From Zerene cesonia (lineage: Eukaryota; Arthropoda; Insecta; Lepidoptera; Pieridae): 64,000 bases of DNA. The notes under the pieces are model-generated. The model made no database searches, was not told the origin of the DNA, and was given only the letters and a program-made list of their open reading frames with translations. Position numbers and translations under genes: made by a program. The stretch is from positions 2,976,001 through 3,040,000 of the forward strand of contig NC_052118.1 in NCBI RefSeq assembly GCF_012273895.1, in the 5' to 3' direction. Positions 36,581-50,312 of this stretch are shown piece after piece; position 1 is the first letter of the stretch, and every line of letters starts with the position of its first letter.

Positions 36581-38560
36581 ATGTATAAATTTGAATGACT
36601 ACAAAAATAAAATTAAGAAACAGTTTAACAAAGTCAGTATCGTAACAGAAAACAACTCAAAAAGACATTTACAATAAATAATTCCACGTTTTAAGTATCA
36701 TAACTACGTAGAGAGGAATAAAACCCAACCCAAACTAATAGAACAACAATACACAAACATATATTTGAGTATACAACGTTCATTAAACACGTCTTTGATA
36801 CAAAACATTAAAACCGCTAGAGCTCGCTCACCAGGGGTTACAAAGAGCAATACTATGTTTGCACTACAATATACTCTGTTATCAAATTGTTAATTATTAT
36901 AACCGAAATTTGAGTCTACATAACCAAAACAATAAGGTCTAATTTGCATTGGTACGCAATTAAAATGAAAGGGTAACATTGTATCGAAAAATAGAGATGC
37001 GAACGTCATTACTATGTAAATTGCATGTAAATTTCGTTCAGATTATTATCATATCGTTTTAGTGTAACGTGTTTAGTCGGTGTATAATTATGATAGTGTT
37101 GTGTGTATGTGTCCATATTGGGTGCTTATGGTTTATTAAATGTGGGTATATCGACTTAAACATATTACGTATTACGTAATAATATGCATTAAGTTTTATG
37201 TTCCCCACAGGTATATATAGGACTCGACTAGAATAGAATAGGACTCTTGTCTTCTCGTATTAAAATATAAGGAGACTCATAGTTTTTGAATCATAACATC
37301 GTTACATGTTTAATTTTATCAAAAAACAAGTGTTAATAAATGAAAACCACCACGACGTGACTTCAGTTCGTCGTTCTCATCTTTAATTATTTTCGTATTT
37401 ACATAGCTTTGTTTAAGATAACAAAGACACTCCAATCACCAGCTTCACACTGAACATAATTGAATGTATTTTTAATTTGATATTGGTTTCAATACTCCAA
37501 ATGAATAATTCATTAGAGAAATAAAAAGTACGAACCTTTAGAAGGTGTTCCATCGACCTTCTACACAACTCGTGTTTCATGAAATTAATCTCGTTAATTA
37601 CTTGTGCATTATTAAAATCATCGTCTTTGTTTTAACTCTTTGTCGCTTTTGATTTCAAAGGAGTATTTTTTTGCTTTCAGTTGAGGTTTGAAATTATTAA
37701 TCTTTTGCTTTTATAATGATCAGTTGCGAGTTGAAATATGCTTCAGATTGAGTATATATCCGCTTTGTGTTCTTGCTGTTTGTGATTCTAATTATTGTGA
37801 AACATACGTAAGTATCACAATCGAGGAAAACTATTACTAAATTAAAGAATATTATAAAAAGTACATCATTATGGGGATTATATTTCCTCTGTATTTAAAA
37901 GTTAAGAAACATCTTGGTTAAAAAAGAAAATGAGGTACCTTATAATATAAAATTTTAATACATTTCTACGATAATCTCTCAGAACACATAACAGTAATAT
38001 CTGATTGGTTAGCTACTGCAGCTTATTAGTCATAATCGACTGAAATCAAACCGGCACATATAGCACAAAGGGAATGTGCGTATCAATACATTTAGTCCAG
38101 CAAACATTTCAACTAAGAGAGCATACAGAACATTAGCATAGCTATGCATCTACGTCCAATACAATTCAATTTGACTAAAAGCAAGCTTGTGCAGTGGAAA
38201 TTGTAAATTCATATTTATGTTGCCATATCCATTCAATTCATATAACGACTAATTTTGTTTACACATGCGTTGCTTTGTATGACAACGATAGTTCGATTCC
38301 AACTATATTTTTCGTTAATGGCCCATCGATGGTTATATCCGACGATTTACTGGTGATAACATATTCCAACAGAAATTAGGAGGACAAATACACGTTACCT
38401 TCGGGTTTTATTGACACATTTGAAAGTTTCACATAAAAGTACATTAGAAATTAATGAGAATACTGGTAAGGTTTGGTTTAATAAAATCAATGTTTGTTTA
38501 ATGGATTCTCCTTCTAGTTAGGATTTTCATTAATATAAATACAGTTTAAAAAAAAAAGTG

Positions 38561-38722
38561 CTTTTATGATAGAATCACCTAAATTGTTTCACTTTTTTCC
38601 AGAATCTACGTAAGGAAAGAAAAAATATGATCTTGGCGATTCTAGTTCGAATAAAAAGACTCTTGAAATTATTGTATTGTCACTTGACAAGTGGTACGAA
38701 GTTTGAATCAAATCTGTACGTT
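38561..38722 (-). repeat. Dispersed repeat linked to the TGTT minisatellite family, copy 2
   Basis: Co-linear with 32531-32715 in the same orientation: AGAATCACCTAAATTGTTTC versus AGAATCATCTAAATCGTCTC, a shared TTTTTCCAGA/TTTTACAGA step, a gapped middle, and a final AATCAAATCTGTACGTTA versus GGAATTTAATCTGTCCGTTTA. More diverged than the other two copies. Confidence 0.5.
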
Positions 38723-41700
38723 AAAAAAAACGTTTATCACAATATAACGTATTACAAATCATACTTTTGCAAATTACTGAATATAAAACTATTTCAATTA
38801 TATTAAGATTCTATAAGTTATGAAGCATAATATTTCTCGGCAATAATTGAAAATAATAATATGATGTTGGAATATAAAGGGAGATCTAAAATTGGAACAG
38901 ACAGGAAGGATATTTATTGGTTTTTCGTAGACCTGTTTTATTATTAATTCAGTGCCATGGGAAATAGAACAGAGATCTCTTGCCAGTATCTATTCCTCGA
39001 TGCTCCTACATTTCATACAACGGTTATTGACTTTTCAATGGAATGAGTTCGGAGTGAAATATAACCGAGACAACTTTGGTCTTAGTTAATGTTATATATA
39101 GCATTGACTGCAGATATACTATATATATAAAGTCTTGTATTATATATTACATTTGAAGCAGTCAATTCGCAGTACGGATGGATTATGATCCATCCAAATA
39201 CCAATATACAGATGGTTAATATTTATTTCAAATTCGCCACATTTTATAATAACTTTGTCATAATTGATTTAGAAATAATATGCAAATTTTGAACTTGTTA
39301 ACATGAGTAGAATTCGAAGTTTATTTAATTCTTCATTTTTATTGTTTTTATAACAGAAACTATGTGAAAAGCGTACGAACAAGCACGATACCCTGATCAA
39401 TACCAATATACGCTTGAATGAAAAAGAGTACAGAGAAGATAAGTTATAACGAAGTATACAATAATTGTCCAACTGCTTGAAAATCTATAGATTTTGGAAG
39501 TATCATTCACATTATTTCCTTCATTTCGTAAAATACAGATGTTGAGATTTCTCTAATATAAGTGTTACCCGCGCTTCAGATATCCTCTTAGCCCATTTAA
39601 GATGATACATATACAAGAAAACGGCCGATATTGCTTTTCAAAGGTTATTTTATAACAGAGATTATAATGTTTTTATACAATATGACAGCAGTAAAGTTAA
39701 TCCCGTATATCTACAGTGGAGAACCGATTCAAATATCAAATGTTATTCTATTTTGGGTTGGATTTCGATTTTATATCCTCTAGACATAATTGACATAAAG
39801 GTATTCAGAATATCATATAATCTGTTGGCGGAATGACTCGAAAAGCTATTTATAAGTTAAAATTAGATCATTTGTTATGAGTAACCTGCTAATTAAACGT
39901 CGTTCTTATGAAATGAAACATAAAGCTGTGAACATTAAAATCGGTTAAAATATTTTATGGAAATACAAAAGACCCTTTCGGGTACTTTGTTTCATTGGAT
40001 TTGATTTCATACGTCCAAACAAAATCAGGCAGTTTCCCTTTGGTTTTCAGCCGCGTTAAAATTAAGTAGGACATATATGTGACATAGTGACAAGGGTCGA
40101 AGGTATTGTTGTTGCTTCCTGTAAAATATATATTATAATTATGTACGTGGCACGAAACTGGTGACGTTAGAGCCCTTTGAATAGGTAAAGCTGTTAGTTC
40201 CTTGAGAATTTTCATTGTACTGTTCGTACTATTATGTGATTAAGAAGCAGTAGATATAATAAGTTTGCCAATATAGCTTTTCGGATATGTTTCAACTTTC
40301 TCTTGAAAATTGTGTCAAATCTCGTGTTTTGCATCTAATTTTTTATATATCATGTTCTAATAGTTATATTTTATGAATTTCTACTTGATTTTGAGACTAG
40401 CTAAATTGGAACAATTATTAATTTCAGTCTCCGAGTTTTAAGTAACGTCTGCAAAATATAAAACGGCAAAAATATAGGAAAGTGGGCCCTATTCATACTG
40501 TTATGGAAACCGTTGAAAGGCGTCTGATTCAACGTTTGTTAAAACATTTCCATTACACAAAATGTTGCTAGCGATCCTGAAGTAAAAGTAATATATTTTG
40601 TAAAGAGCGTTGAGAGACATTTTACTGAGAAAGGCTTAAAAGAAACAGCTGTTCTTCAAAGTGAGTAAATAAGTTTTTTTGGGCGGATGGATCTTGGTGA
40701 TTCTTTAATAAGCGGAGTTTCACAAAGAAATAAATTAATTGCAATGTTAATATTGAATGATTGCTCTCTTTTGTTAAGTGGGTGTCACTAAAATATCAAT
40801 ATTATAACGATATATAAAACCATTGATATCAAGTATACATTTTATATTTACGTCTATATGTTGTAGTTTTAAACATAACACTAATATCCAAACATTTTGT
40901 TTGAATGTATACGCCTATGTAAATAAAGGATAGGTATCTATTTAAACAGTGAAATCTTTCAAATTGCATAATTTTTCGCTTAAGAATTCAATTGGGTGTA
41001 TAATTAGGAAACTATATATATAAAACGGGAGTTACTTTAGAAACTGCATAGAGGTATAAGAAATTATAATTGAAAAAAGAAGAAGAAATTATTCCAAATT
41101 GGATAATTGTTATTCCGTTACCCCGTATTGTATTAAAATAAAGCGAGTAATAAATTAGTCGTATATTTATTTTGTAGAACAATGGTTTTCAGTTAATTTT
41201 CGGTACCACGCTTAAGCCGTATTCAGAAGTTGAATAAATACTAAGAATTCTTCTGTAATCATATCATTTATTTAAAGCCTTCCGTCATTAATAAAAATCT
41301 ACAGTCGAATGAATGGAAAACCTTAATTAATTGTGAATGTAATTAAAATGTTAAACGCGAAACCACTGGCGGTAGGGGCTTTTGCAACTGACAACATTAA
41401 TTAAGAATCCTTAATTTAAAGGTATGTAAAACCGACCTAATGCTGCTATTTTTAACTCATCAGATCTGAATGTATTTTAGATTATATTGTGTTTGACACT
41501 AACTATTTTTGAATGGACAACGGGTGATTCTAAGTATTCTGATTAAAGATCTTAACCTTGCCCCAAAAGGAATAGACTTTCTTGGAGTCTATTATTTAAT
41601 GTGGTTACAGCGTAGGTAGATAAACTTATTTATAGATTTGCGTAGGTATTTGTAGAGATACAGTCATTGCTTGAACAGCAATCGCCTAGCGTAATATTAG

Positions 41701-42628
41701 AGATGTTGAATTATTATAATTCACAAATACATTTTCAACTGAAATGGTATAATTAAGGTGGCAATCATAAAATATAACAAAGCCTCTAACGAATACGAGA
41801 TTATACTTGATATTCGCGAAAAACGATTCGAAATTTTTTAATTCCTTCCGTTCCAAATAATTAGTAATAAATTACCATAATTTACCCAATTATTACCGAC
41901 TTACGACTTTCAATTCGCAACCTTAAAGATTTTAAGAGCGGTTTCGCAATCTTCATTTTGGCGCGCATCCAAAGCCTTACTAATGGGGTCACAAGTAAAG
42001 CTGAACGAATGACTTACAGGGTTTCTCATACGTTCATCTGAACAAGGTAAGGCAGCCAAATGTAGCTGAATTATGTGGCATAATGCTCATTATTGTGCTG
42101 GAGCAAGTATAACGCGGTAGTCGGAAATGTATACGGTTGTATTAACATCTTAGTGCTTTTATTATTGGATTTGTAAGAAAGGTCAAACAATGTTATATAC
42201 TTTAGCAAAAGCGCGGTGCTAAAGGAGGGCTCTCGAAATTTTTCTTATGATTTTAGTTGGTTTAAACTTTGCGAATTTACATTTACATACTTCTCCATAT
42301 TTTCTGCGTAATATTCATGCATTATTAACACGAACAAAAAATATTGATTTGTCTGATACGAACAAAAAAGCTATAATAATCCATATTACTGAATAGTGTG
42401 ACCGTGTTTTTACCACTGGGATCAGTCGTATTTCTGTTGCCGCTATAAATACTAAAAAAAACGAAGTTAAGCAAAGGTTGGCACGATCATGAAATGGATG
42501 GGTAACCAATTTATGTATATTCTCATTAGATTACTCGTTAGGAATCCTAAGCGTCCGAATCTGACTTGCATTGGACCAATTTTTTAAATATGAATAGATT
42601 TTTACACGCTTTTTATTAGCTTCACCTG

Positions 42629-42676
42629 TATGTTTGTTTGTTTGTATGTTTGTTTGTTTGTATGTTTGTTTGTTTG
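42629..42676. repeat. Perfect 16-bp minisatellite, three units
   Basis: TATGTTTGTTTGTTTG is repeated exactly three times, directly at the left border of the dispersed repeat at 42677. On the minus strand it gives a low-complexity NKQT-type chance ORF. Confidence 0.95.
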
Positions 42677-42862
42677 TAACTGACTTCTTTGGGCGCGATT
42701 TTGACCCACTTTAAACGGCCAGATTTCGTTCAAACTTTGTAGATTTATTGAGGACCGATGACAATACACTAATTTGATAAAATTATTCCAGTTTTCAATT
42801 TGCAAAATATGATTTTTGTTAAAGCGTGTTTTATAGTTTTTTTAAACTATTATATTTTATTA
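42677..42862 (+). repeat. Dispersed repeat attached to the TGTT minisatellite, copy 3 (best)
   Basis: ACTGACTTCTTTGGGCGCG, TTTTGACCCACTTTAAACGG, GGACCGATGACAATACACTA and AAATATGATTTTTGTTAAAG define the family. The minisatellite sits at its edge, which is a usual arrangement for a lepidopteran repeat whose tail is a TGTT microsatellite. Copies in the opposite orientation lie at 32531 and 38561. Confidence 0.65.
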
Positions 42863-43144
42863 TCTTAAACGATTTTAGTGTATTTTTTTAATCATCGTGC
42901 AGTTGCCACAATGTTACTAGATTTTTACCTACTTTTTAATATGATTTAGTACCTACAACATACCTAAAATTTTTATATAACATATTGTATGCCTCATAAG
43001 TGATAAAATATACCAATAACATCAAAATAGAGAAAACGATAGACATCTCAGAACATGTGTTGTGTGTTTCACACAACGGAATTCGCAATCAAACTCGCTA
43101 GACCAGAAAAATTTGTAAGGGGCTATTGTGACGCAGTGAAGTAC

Positions 43145-43354
43145 CTACTCATACAATGCACGAATTCCGACGTATGCACTCCAAAGTTCATTGTTGAAAG
43201 ATAACTCAAGATGCGGATATTTCGGGATTATTCTGCCAAATTCAAACGAGGCCGGCCGCGCTCCCTCCGTATAATGCGCCTTTGTTGGTGCCTCCCATCG
43301 TCCATCTGTGGCGACCGCCACAAAGGGATTCTCAAATGAACCGTATTCGATCAT
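43145..43354 (-). other. Candidate unrecognised small ORF, exon or conserved element
   Basis: This minus-strand frame of 69 codons begins MIEYGSFENPFVAVATDGRW and ends ...GIRALYE. It is GC-richer than the flanks and repeat-free. An acceptor-like GGTAATAG precedes the ATG, and a donor-like GTAGGT overlaps the stop. The composition is balanced and protein-like (no low complexity), but it matches no TMTC segment or other family I know. A 16-bp palindrome (43307-43322) lies inside, which would fit a regulatory element instead. Confidence 0.25.
43307..43322. promoter_or_regulatory. 16-bp palindrome, possible protein-binding site
   Basis: TGTGGCG and CGCCACA are perfect inverted arms around a two-base centre (AC). 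It lies within the GC-rich islet 43230-43330. No known factor is assigned. Confidence 0.25.
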
Positions 43355-44824
43355 TGCTATTACCGAAATACGCCAAGAAAACGCCCAGAAAATCCGCTTA
43401 TGTCAATCTATGAGCAATTTTGTTATTCATTGTCCGTAGGCCTTTGAGGCTAGTGAAATTTTGTCTTATCTTAAGACATCACCGTAGCGTAAATATTCGA
43501 AATACGCTGAGGCATATGCAAAATCAATATCTACAAAAAAAAAAAACATAGTAACAACAATTCTCTTGTAGTGTGATTACACTGTATAAAAGAGTTCTAC
43601 TTCATCTACATCTTATGGTAATAGACCTGTTTAAAGAGATCATCCATTATAATTTAAAAAAATCTATCCTTTATTTTATAGCTTACAGACCAAAGTAAGG
43701 GTTTAAAAATTAAGTTGATTTTGAAAAAATGTCTCCAAAGGACTTATCCCAGTTGAATACACTATTCAGTAATGCATTTGTTTCAACTAAGTGTTTAAAC
43801 TCAAGTTTTATAGAGCTATAAAAGCTAAAAGCGGGTATCATTAGTACTAAGTCGCCTTGGACGTTAAAATTCACGCTAAAATATACATTTTTATCACTAA
43901 TTTGTGAATTTTAATGTCATTACTGTAACAAAAAGCTTACCTACGTGTACCGTAGTTGCTATTATTTCGTGTACTTACGCGCTTAATTTTATGAGGTTTA
44001 TACACTGTACCGGCCGCTATCGCATCGAAATTAAGTGGTGCCGCGTTTAAAGACCACTTCGCTGCGGTCGCGTTTAATTTTTATTGCATTTTTACATGGA
44101 AGGAAAGCAGCGGTGGCACGATTTGAAACTACAAAAGTATGGGCCGTTACACAGGGATTATGACGATAAACTGCGCACATTATACGCGCGAACGACGGAG
44201 TCACACGATTTAGATGAAATATGGTATGTACACTCTGTTCACCTTAGGCTTGCTGTAGACGGAAAGCTATTTTTGTTTCAGATTTAAATGTCGCATCAAA
44301 TTAGCACCAGAATATTTGGAAAAGAACACATAGTTTTAGTTCATTTTTTAACGGGGCCTGGCGCATTTGTTATCTAAATTGCTTTAAAAACAAATCAACG
44401 AAACAGAAGATAAATAGATCATTAGAATTGAGCTATTGTTGAAGGTAAAAAAAACAAAATAAAATGACGCAAGTTGTCAAAAAAGGAACGTAAATTGGGT
44501 TCTGTCATGTATAATCTCTTTCGTGGCTGTCGTGTTGCTAACCGCGTTCCCGCCAAAAATAATTTCACAAGTTTTCATTTTCCGGACAAAGATGCTGTGA
44601 TGGATGAATATGTCATCCCTTAATATTACTTTTGTTGTACGAAGAAAAGTGTCGAAATATTGCTTGCCTAATTTTTACCCAACGGCGATCAAGGAAAAGC
44701 AATTATTTTTTTTAGCTTAATTAATTATTTTTTTGTATACAAAGCATATATTATATACCTAGTCTTGCCATAAATATTGTAATAAAGAAAAAAGAAAATT
44801 GTTAACTGCAAATAACATTTATTA

Positions 44825-45824
44825 NNNNNNNNNNNNNNNNNNNNNNNNNNNNNNNNNNNNNNNNNNNNNNNNNNNNNNNNNNNNNNNNNNNNNNNNNNNN
44901 NNNNNNNNNNNNNNNNNNNNNNNNNNNNNNNNNNNNNNNNNNNNNNNNNNNNNNNNNNNNNNNNNNNNNNNNNNNNNNNNNNNNNNNNNNNNNNNNNNNN
45001 NNNNNNNNNNNNNNNNNNNNNNNNNNNNNNNNNNNNNNNNNNNNNNNNNNNNNNNNNNNNNNNNNNNNNNNNNNNNNNNNNNNNNNNNNNNNNNNNNNNN
45101 NNNNNNNNNNNNNNNNNNNNNNNNNNNNNNNNNNNNNNNNNNNNNNNNNNNNNNNNNNNNNNNNNNNNNNNNNNNNNNNNNNNNNNNNNNNNNNNNNNNN
45201 NNNNNNNNNNNNNNNNNNNNNNNNNNNNNNNNNNNNNNNNNNNNNNNNNNNNNNNNNNNNNNNNNNNNNNNNNNNNNNNNNNNNNNNNNNNNNNNNNNNN
45301 NNNNNNNNNNNNNNNNNNNNNNNNNNNNNNNNNNNNNNNNNNNNNNNNNNNNNNNNNNNNNNNNNNNNNNNNNNNNNNNNNNNNNNNNNNNNNNNNNNNN
45401 NNNNNNNNNNNNNNNNNNNNNNNNNNNNNNNNNNNNNNNNNNNNNNNNNNNNNNNNNNNNNNNNNNNNNNNNNNNNNNNNNNNNNNNNNNNNNNNNNNNN
45501 NNNNNNNNNNNNNNNNNNNNNNNNNNNNNNNNNNNNNNNNNNNNNNNNNNNNNNNNNNNNNNNNNNNNNNNNNNNNNNNNNNNNNNNNNNNNNNNNNNNN
45601 NNNNNNNNNNNNNNNNNNNNNNNNNNNNNNNNNNNNNNNNNNNNNNNNNNNNNNNNNNNNNNNNNNNNNNNNNNNNNNNNNNNNNNNNNNNNNNNNNNNN
45701 NNNNNNNNNNNNNNNNNNNNNNNNNNNNNNNNNNNNNNNNNNNNNNNNNNNNNNNNNNNNNNNNNNNNNNNNNNNNNNNNNNNNNNNNNNNNNNNNNNNN
45801 NNNNNNNNNNNNNNNNNNNNNNNN
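44825..45824. other. Assembly gap, 1000 N (placeholder)
   Basis: Exactly 1000 N between ...AACATTTATTA and AGATTCGAAATTC. The flanks share no overlap by eye, so the missing length is unknown. Confidence 0.98.
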
Positions 45825-46009
45825 AGATTCGAAATTCAAATGTAATATTTTTTTATAATTAAGTGTAACAGTATTTATGGCCAGACTAAGTATATATTGT
45901 TTCAACTGAATTAATTTATTCGTTTTAATTATGCATTTCAAGTATTTATTTTAGGAGTTCTTGAAAGTCTGATTTTTATTTTGGAGTAATTTTATACACG
46001 TATAAATTA

Positions 46010-46206
46010 CTAGCTGCGCCCCGCGGTTTCACCCGCGTAAGTCCGTATCCTGTAGGAATGCCGAGATAAAAAGTTATCTATGTATTATTCCAGTAGTCAG
46101 ATGTCTACGTACCAAATTTCATTGCAATCGGTTCAGTAGTCTTTGCGTGAAAGAGCAACAAACACACACACACATCCTTACAAACTTTCGCATTTATAAT
46201 ATTAAT
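46010..46206 (-). mobile_element. Non-autonomous Helitron, Lep1-like family, copy 5
   Basis: The plus strand begins CTAGCTGCGCCCCGCGG after a host A. The interior matches the other copies, and it carries a CA-rich run near the 5' end. The 5' terminus is mutated (ATTATAATATTAATG instead of ...TTAGTAGGA). Confidence 0.85.
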
Positions 46207-46596
46207 GCGTTTCACCAATTGCCCACTTAACTTAAAATATTAACCCAGCATATAAGGAAGGTTTTAGGTCTAGACGCGGCATGTTAGGAAGTTTTTGTAG
46301 ACGGAAAATATATCAGTCGGACTAGAACATTCATCTTCGCAGTACGCCCAACCTTCAAACGATTTACGAGGGAACGGACGCATGCCCGTACTAAACACTT
46401 AAACTATGTTTCCACTGAATATTATTAAGGAAATACAAATTGAGGTACTTTTTCATATGTGTCAAAGAGACTAGGCTTTGTTGAAAGCTTTTACGAAGAT
46501 CATTTTTAGAAAGATTCTGATGAAAGTCTACACAGTGATTGAAACGAAGTGACGTATATTATGGTAGGCACACACACGGGTTTGTTTTATTAATAA

Positions 46597-46811
46597 CTAG
46601 CAAACCCGGCGAACTCCGTTTCGCCACCAGATGGCTGTGTGTGAAAAATGATTTTCCCGCTTTTCTGTTAAAATTTTTCCTAAATTTTCTTTGCTATAAA
46701 CCTCACGGAGCCCGAGACCTTTCTAACGAATGCAAAACCGTGGAAATCGGTTCGTGCGTTCTCGAGTTATAGCGTCAGGAAGGAAAACCCGACTTATTTT
46801 TATATAGTAGA
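46597..46811 (-). mobile_element. Helitron-like dispersed repeat, CTAGCAAACCCGGCG family
   Basis: The plus strand runs CTAGCAAACCCGGCGAACTC, CGCCACCAGATGGC, GAGCCCGAGACC, AATCGGTTCGTGCGTTCTCG and ends TATATAGTAGA. Host A and T flank the CTAG and TC ends, as for Helitrons. A 77-codon frame through it is incidental. Only one copy is in the window. Confidence 0.65.
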
Positions 46812-49543
46812 TTAATTTCTAGTGAACATTGAGAACAATAGATAAAAGTATTGTTTTTCTTACTTCACTATCTTTAAAATGAGGTTGCAAAAGCTTTGCG
46901 ATGCACATCGTATAATTGTAATCCAATATGTGACGATTCAAACGCGCATTTAAATGTATGGTGTTGTGTTTGAGTTTTATTTCTCAATATAACAACCACT
47001 GCTGTTTTTACTGTTCAATATTATTTTAATTCTATTAAAATTCGCAGTACGGCGTAAAATATGACAGACGCTATTAACAACAGTCCTTAATAAGTTTGGC
47101 CTTAAGCGTATTCAGACTGTGAGAGCGACAATATTTTTCTTTCCCTGGATAATAATTGAATATCGGACATTACAAAGAAGCGGTTATTCTCGATTAAAGC
47201 CAATACTTTCAACACTGGTGTAAGGAGAGTAATCTTCGAGGCGAAAATTTAATTTCTTCAATTCAATACTCATTTCTTTGCGAATACTTTGTCGTCGATA
47301 CCCTTTATGTGCTTCAAGTTGAAGTCTATATTGTGTAGCATTTGTACAAAATGACTAGCGCATCTGCAGTGTCTGAGCCATTTCCAGAGATATGAAACGA
47401 AATTGTTGAGGTGAATCGTACAATATTGTGTTCTATTTTTCCGTTCACGTCACAGCTACAGCCTACGGGCTTCGATAAAAGTTCCTGAAGCAAATAGTCT
47501 GTACAATCCAATAGCGATAGCATCCTAAATGTTGTCTACAATATTGAATTATGGAACACAGAGGAGACCTATAGAGCGTTGTAAAGTTCTGAGCTGATGG
47601 GAAATTGCGCATATTTTCGGTATGAGATAATATAAAATATGTACAATATAAATCTTGAAAGGAGGGCCTTATTAATATTATTTTCCTGGATATCATGTAT
47701 CCTTATTTTAGAATAAACAACCAACATTGTATTATTAAATTTAGCTTTTTTCATTAGAAATAAATGATGACTCCGACACTCATAAACTACCATTAGTACT
47801 AACAGGGCACTAACACATGTTTTCGTCGAAGCTTCTTATAAAAAGGCTCACGTGTTCACTAAGTACTGAACTATGACAGAATTTCGACACGTACAGGGAA
47901 AATTTCGGGAAACACATTAAAGCGACGAGGCGTTAGTCAGCGCCGCTTTAAGTAATGTAGATAAAACATTAATATGTATGAAGTTAGCTTGTTTGTGGTT
48001 AGGGCTTAGATTTTCAGACAGCCCCACGATGAATAAAGAACAAGCAGTCAGGCACTCCAGTTACTTAAGCATTGCGTGACGTAACTGCGATGTTATCAGT
48101 CCAATATCCGACCCCTCAGCTTGTTATCACTGAACTAGCTTCAAGCCAGGAAATAAAGCGTTCTAGCCAGTAGTAATTGTTGGTGAATAATTTAATACGA
48201 TAATGGGTGTAAGTGGTGGGTTTTGTAGGCACGAAGCTCTGTTTCAAAGTTATCGCTCAACGTCGAGGAAAACAAGATTGCGTATACAGTTTTCTTACAA
48301 ATTTTCATTTAAGTTTTAAGGTTGTAGACACATTAAGATTAAAAAATTACACATAAAGTACATTTCTATTAAAGAACGATATTCACGAATCATAATTTGT
48401 TTTGCAAAAATTAGGAGTGCGTGTTAATGTCTCACTATATTTCCGTATTTTGGGAACTTTATGTCTTAGTTTAGATGGGAAATAGCAAATTGACACGCGA
48501 CGAAGAACATATGTTGATAATACATCGTAAATTGGAATTGTTTATTAACATCACGACTTGTAATCTATAATATAAATAATTAAATGCGCGATTTATATAT
48601 TTAACACGTTTTACAGTAACTCTGGATATGTATAAACTGCTTCTGACATGCAGAAATGTAACAATTTTAAGAGAAAAGCTTTTTGCTCAGTAATTTCACA
48701 ATATCCAATTTGTTTCTTCCATTTTTAACTGGCTGTTTAGTAAGTACCCCGCCATGGGAATACGACACCAAATGAGGCTTAACGTCCATTTTGACGGTAA
48801 ATTGAATCCGAATAGCAGAGTATCTCGTTTAAACCCTCTGTAAATAGCAACTTGTAAATAGGTAGGGACGTGGAAAACATTTAGACTCAATCTACCCTTT
48901 TGCCTTTCTGCAAATTAAATGAGAATATAGTTAAGAATGCGACCACTTTGTCTGTTAATTTATAAGAATCTATTGACAGCAATGAGTCTATAGATCCAGA
49001 AAGCGTGGAAGGGAAGATTTGGACTTAAAGAAATTATTGTGAGCGAATTAAAGCTAAGCTTTTTACAAATGTATTGGGGTCATAATATTTTGTACTCAGC
49101 ACGAATTGAAGCGCGAGATGTCAGAGTCCGCTCTTTTACGTTTTCAATGTGGACGTTGAATCGGCTTTTAAATTTATTGAATTTTAGTAGAACGTATTGC
49201 GAGTGTTTTTTATCGAATTTGGGTTTTTTCGCGACATAAAATATCTATATTTTTACCGGCCGAATGTTATGCCAGCTGGAGTCTAAACTGGGTTAGGTCA
49301 TCAATTCATACGCCTATTTTTGTTATAGATATTTTGTTGATTCGTTGATAACTTTTGAGTTAAAACTTTCATGATATAATTTATATTCCCAAGTTTTTTT
49401 TGTTATTATGAAGATTAAACTAGTTACGTGACGTTCGTCTGAATTTATATTCTTAACGGGACAAATAAAATAGTCAGACAAATAATACGTAAACGGGATG
49501 GCGCTTCGAAAATGATTTAGTCATCCTACTATCCTTATCCTTA

Positions 49544-49741
49544 TCCTACTAATATTATAAATGCAAATGTTTGAAAGGACGTGTGTGTGTTTGTTACTTT
49601 TTCACGCAAAAACTACTGAACCGATTGCAATGATATTTAGTACGTAGACAGATGGACAACTGGAATAATATATAGGCAACTTTATCCCGATATTCCTACG
49701 GGACACGGCCTTACGCGGGGGAAACCGCGGGGCGTAGCTAG
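49544..49741 (+). mobile_element. Non-autonomous Helitron, Lep1-like family, copy 6
   Basis: It runs from TCCTACTAATATTATAAATG to GCGTAGCTAG, between host A and T. The left flank carries reiterated CATCCTACTATCCTTATCC-type steps resembling the 5' terminus. The 3' hairpin is intact (CGCGG/CCGCG). Confidence 0.9.
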
Positions 49742-50312
49742 TCAATAATAAAATGAAAAAGGGTTTAAACTAAGATGCCTACGATTTTATTTGTCTAATA
49801 GTCAGTACTGGAGTGGAATTGATCGCAATGGTACCATAAAGTCTTTATACTCGTTTTTTTTAATAAAACTCACTCTGGACCACGACTCTTTTATGGAGTC
49901 GTTTTTAGATATTCTATTTTGTGACTTTTAAATTGGAGCCCTGTTGGAGTAAAATCTATGTTCGGGTCCAATTGTTATTGGAGTTAGTTACACTCGTGAT
50001 AGTTTATTTTTTGGACTTATTTGGATTGTTTTAATCAAGACTCGTCTAGCAAGTAGAAGTTTTTTTTTATAAAAGAAAAAATCAAAGCTACCATATATTA
50101 AATATAGTAATTTTTTCAGTTTGTTTCACTTTGAAATTAAAAGTGACTTTCATGTCATTTTACTGATCGATTGTCTTTATAGGCATTTAGGTGACCAGCC
50201 CGAATGTTAGGTCATCCATTAATTAAAACCAGGAACATTGAATTTAATTTTTAGTTTTATAGCATTGAAATGCATTATAAATGAGAAATTTTGAAAGAAT
50301 AGAAAAAATTTG

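Noticed and set aside
39090..39150. TATATA-rich tract considered as a promoter
   Set aside because: Only AT-rich simple sequence; no initiator, no downstream gene.
42602..42805. 67-codon minus-strand ORF with NKQT runs
   Set aside because: Translation of the TGTT minisatellite and adjoining repeat.
46539..46772. 77-codon plus-strand ORF
   Set aside because: Overlaps the dispersed repeat at 46597-46811; repeat-derived.
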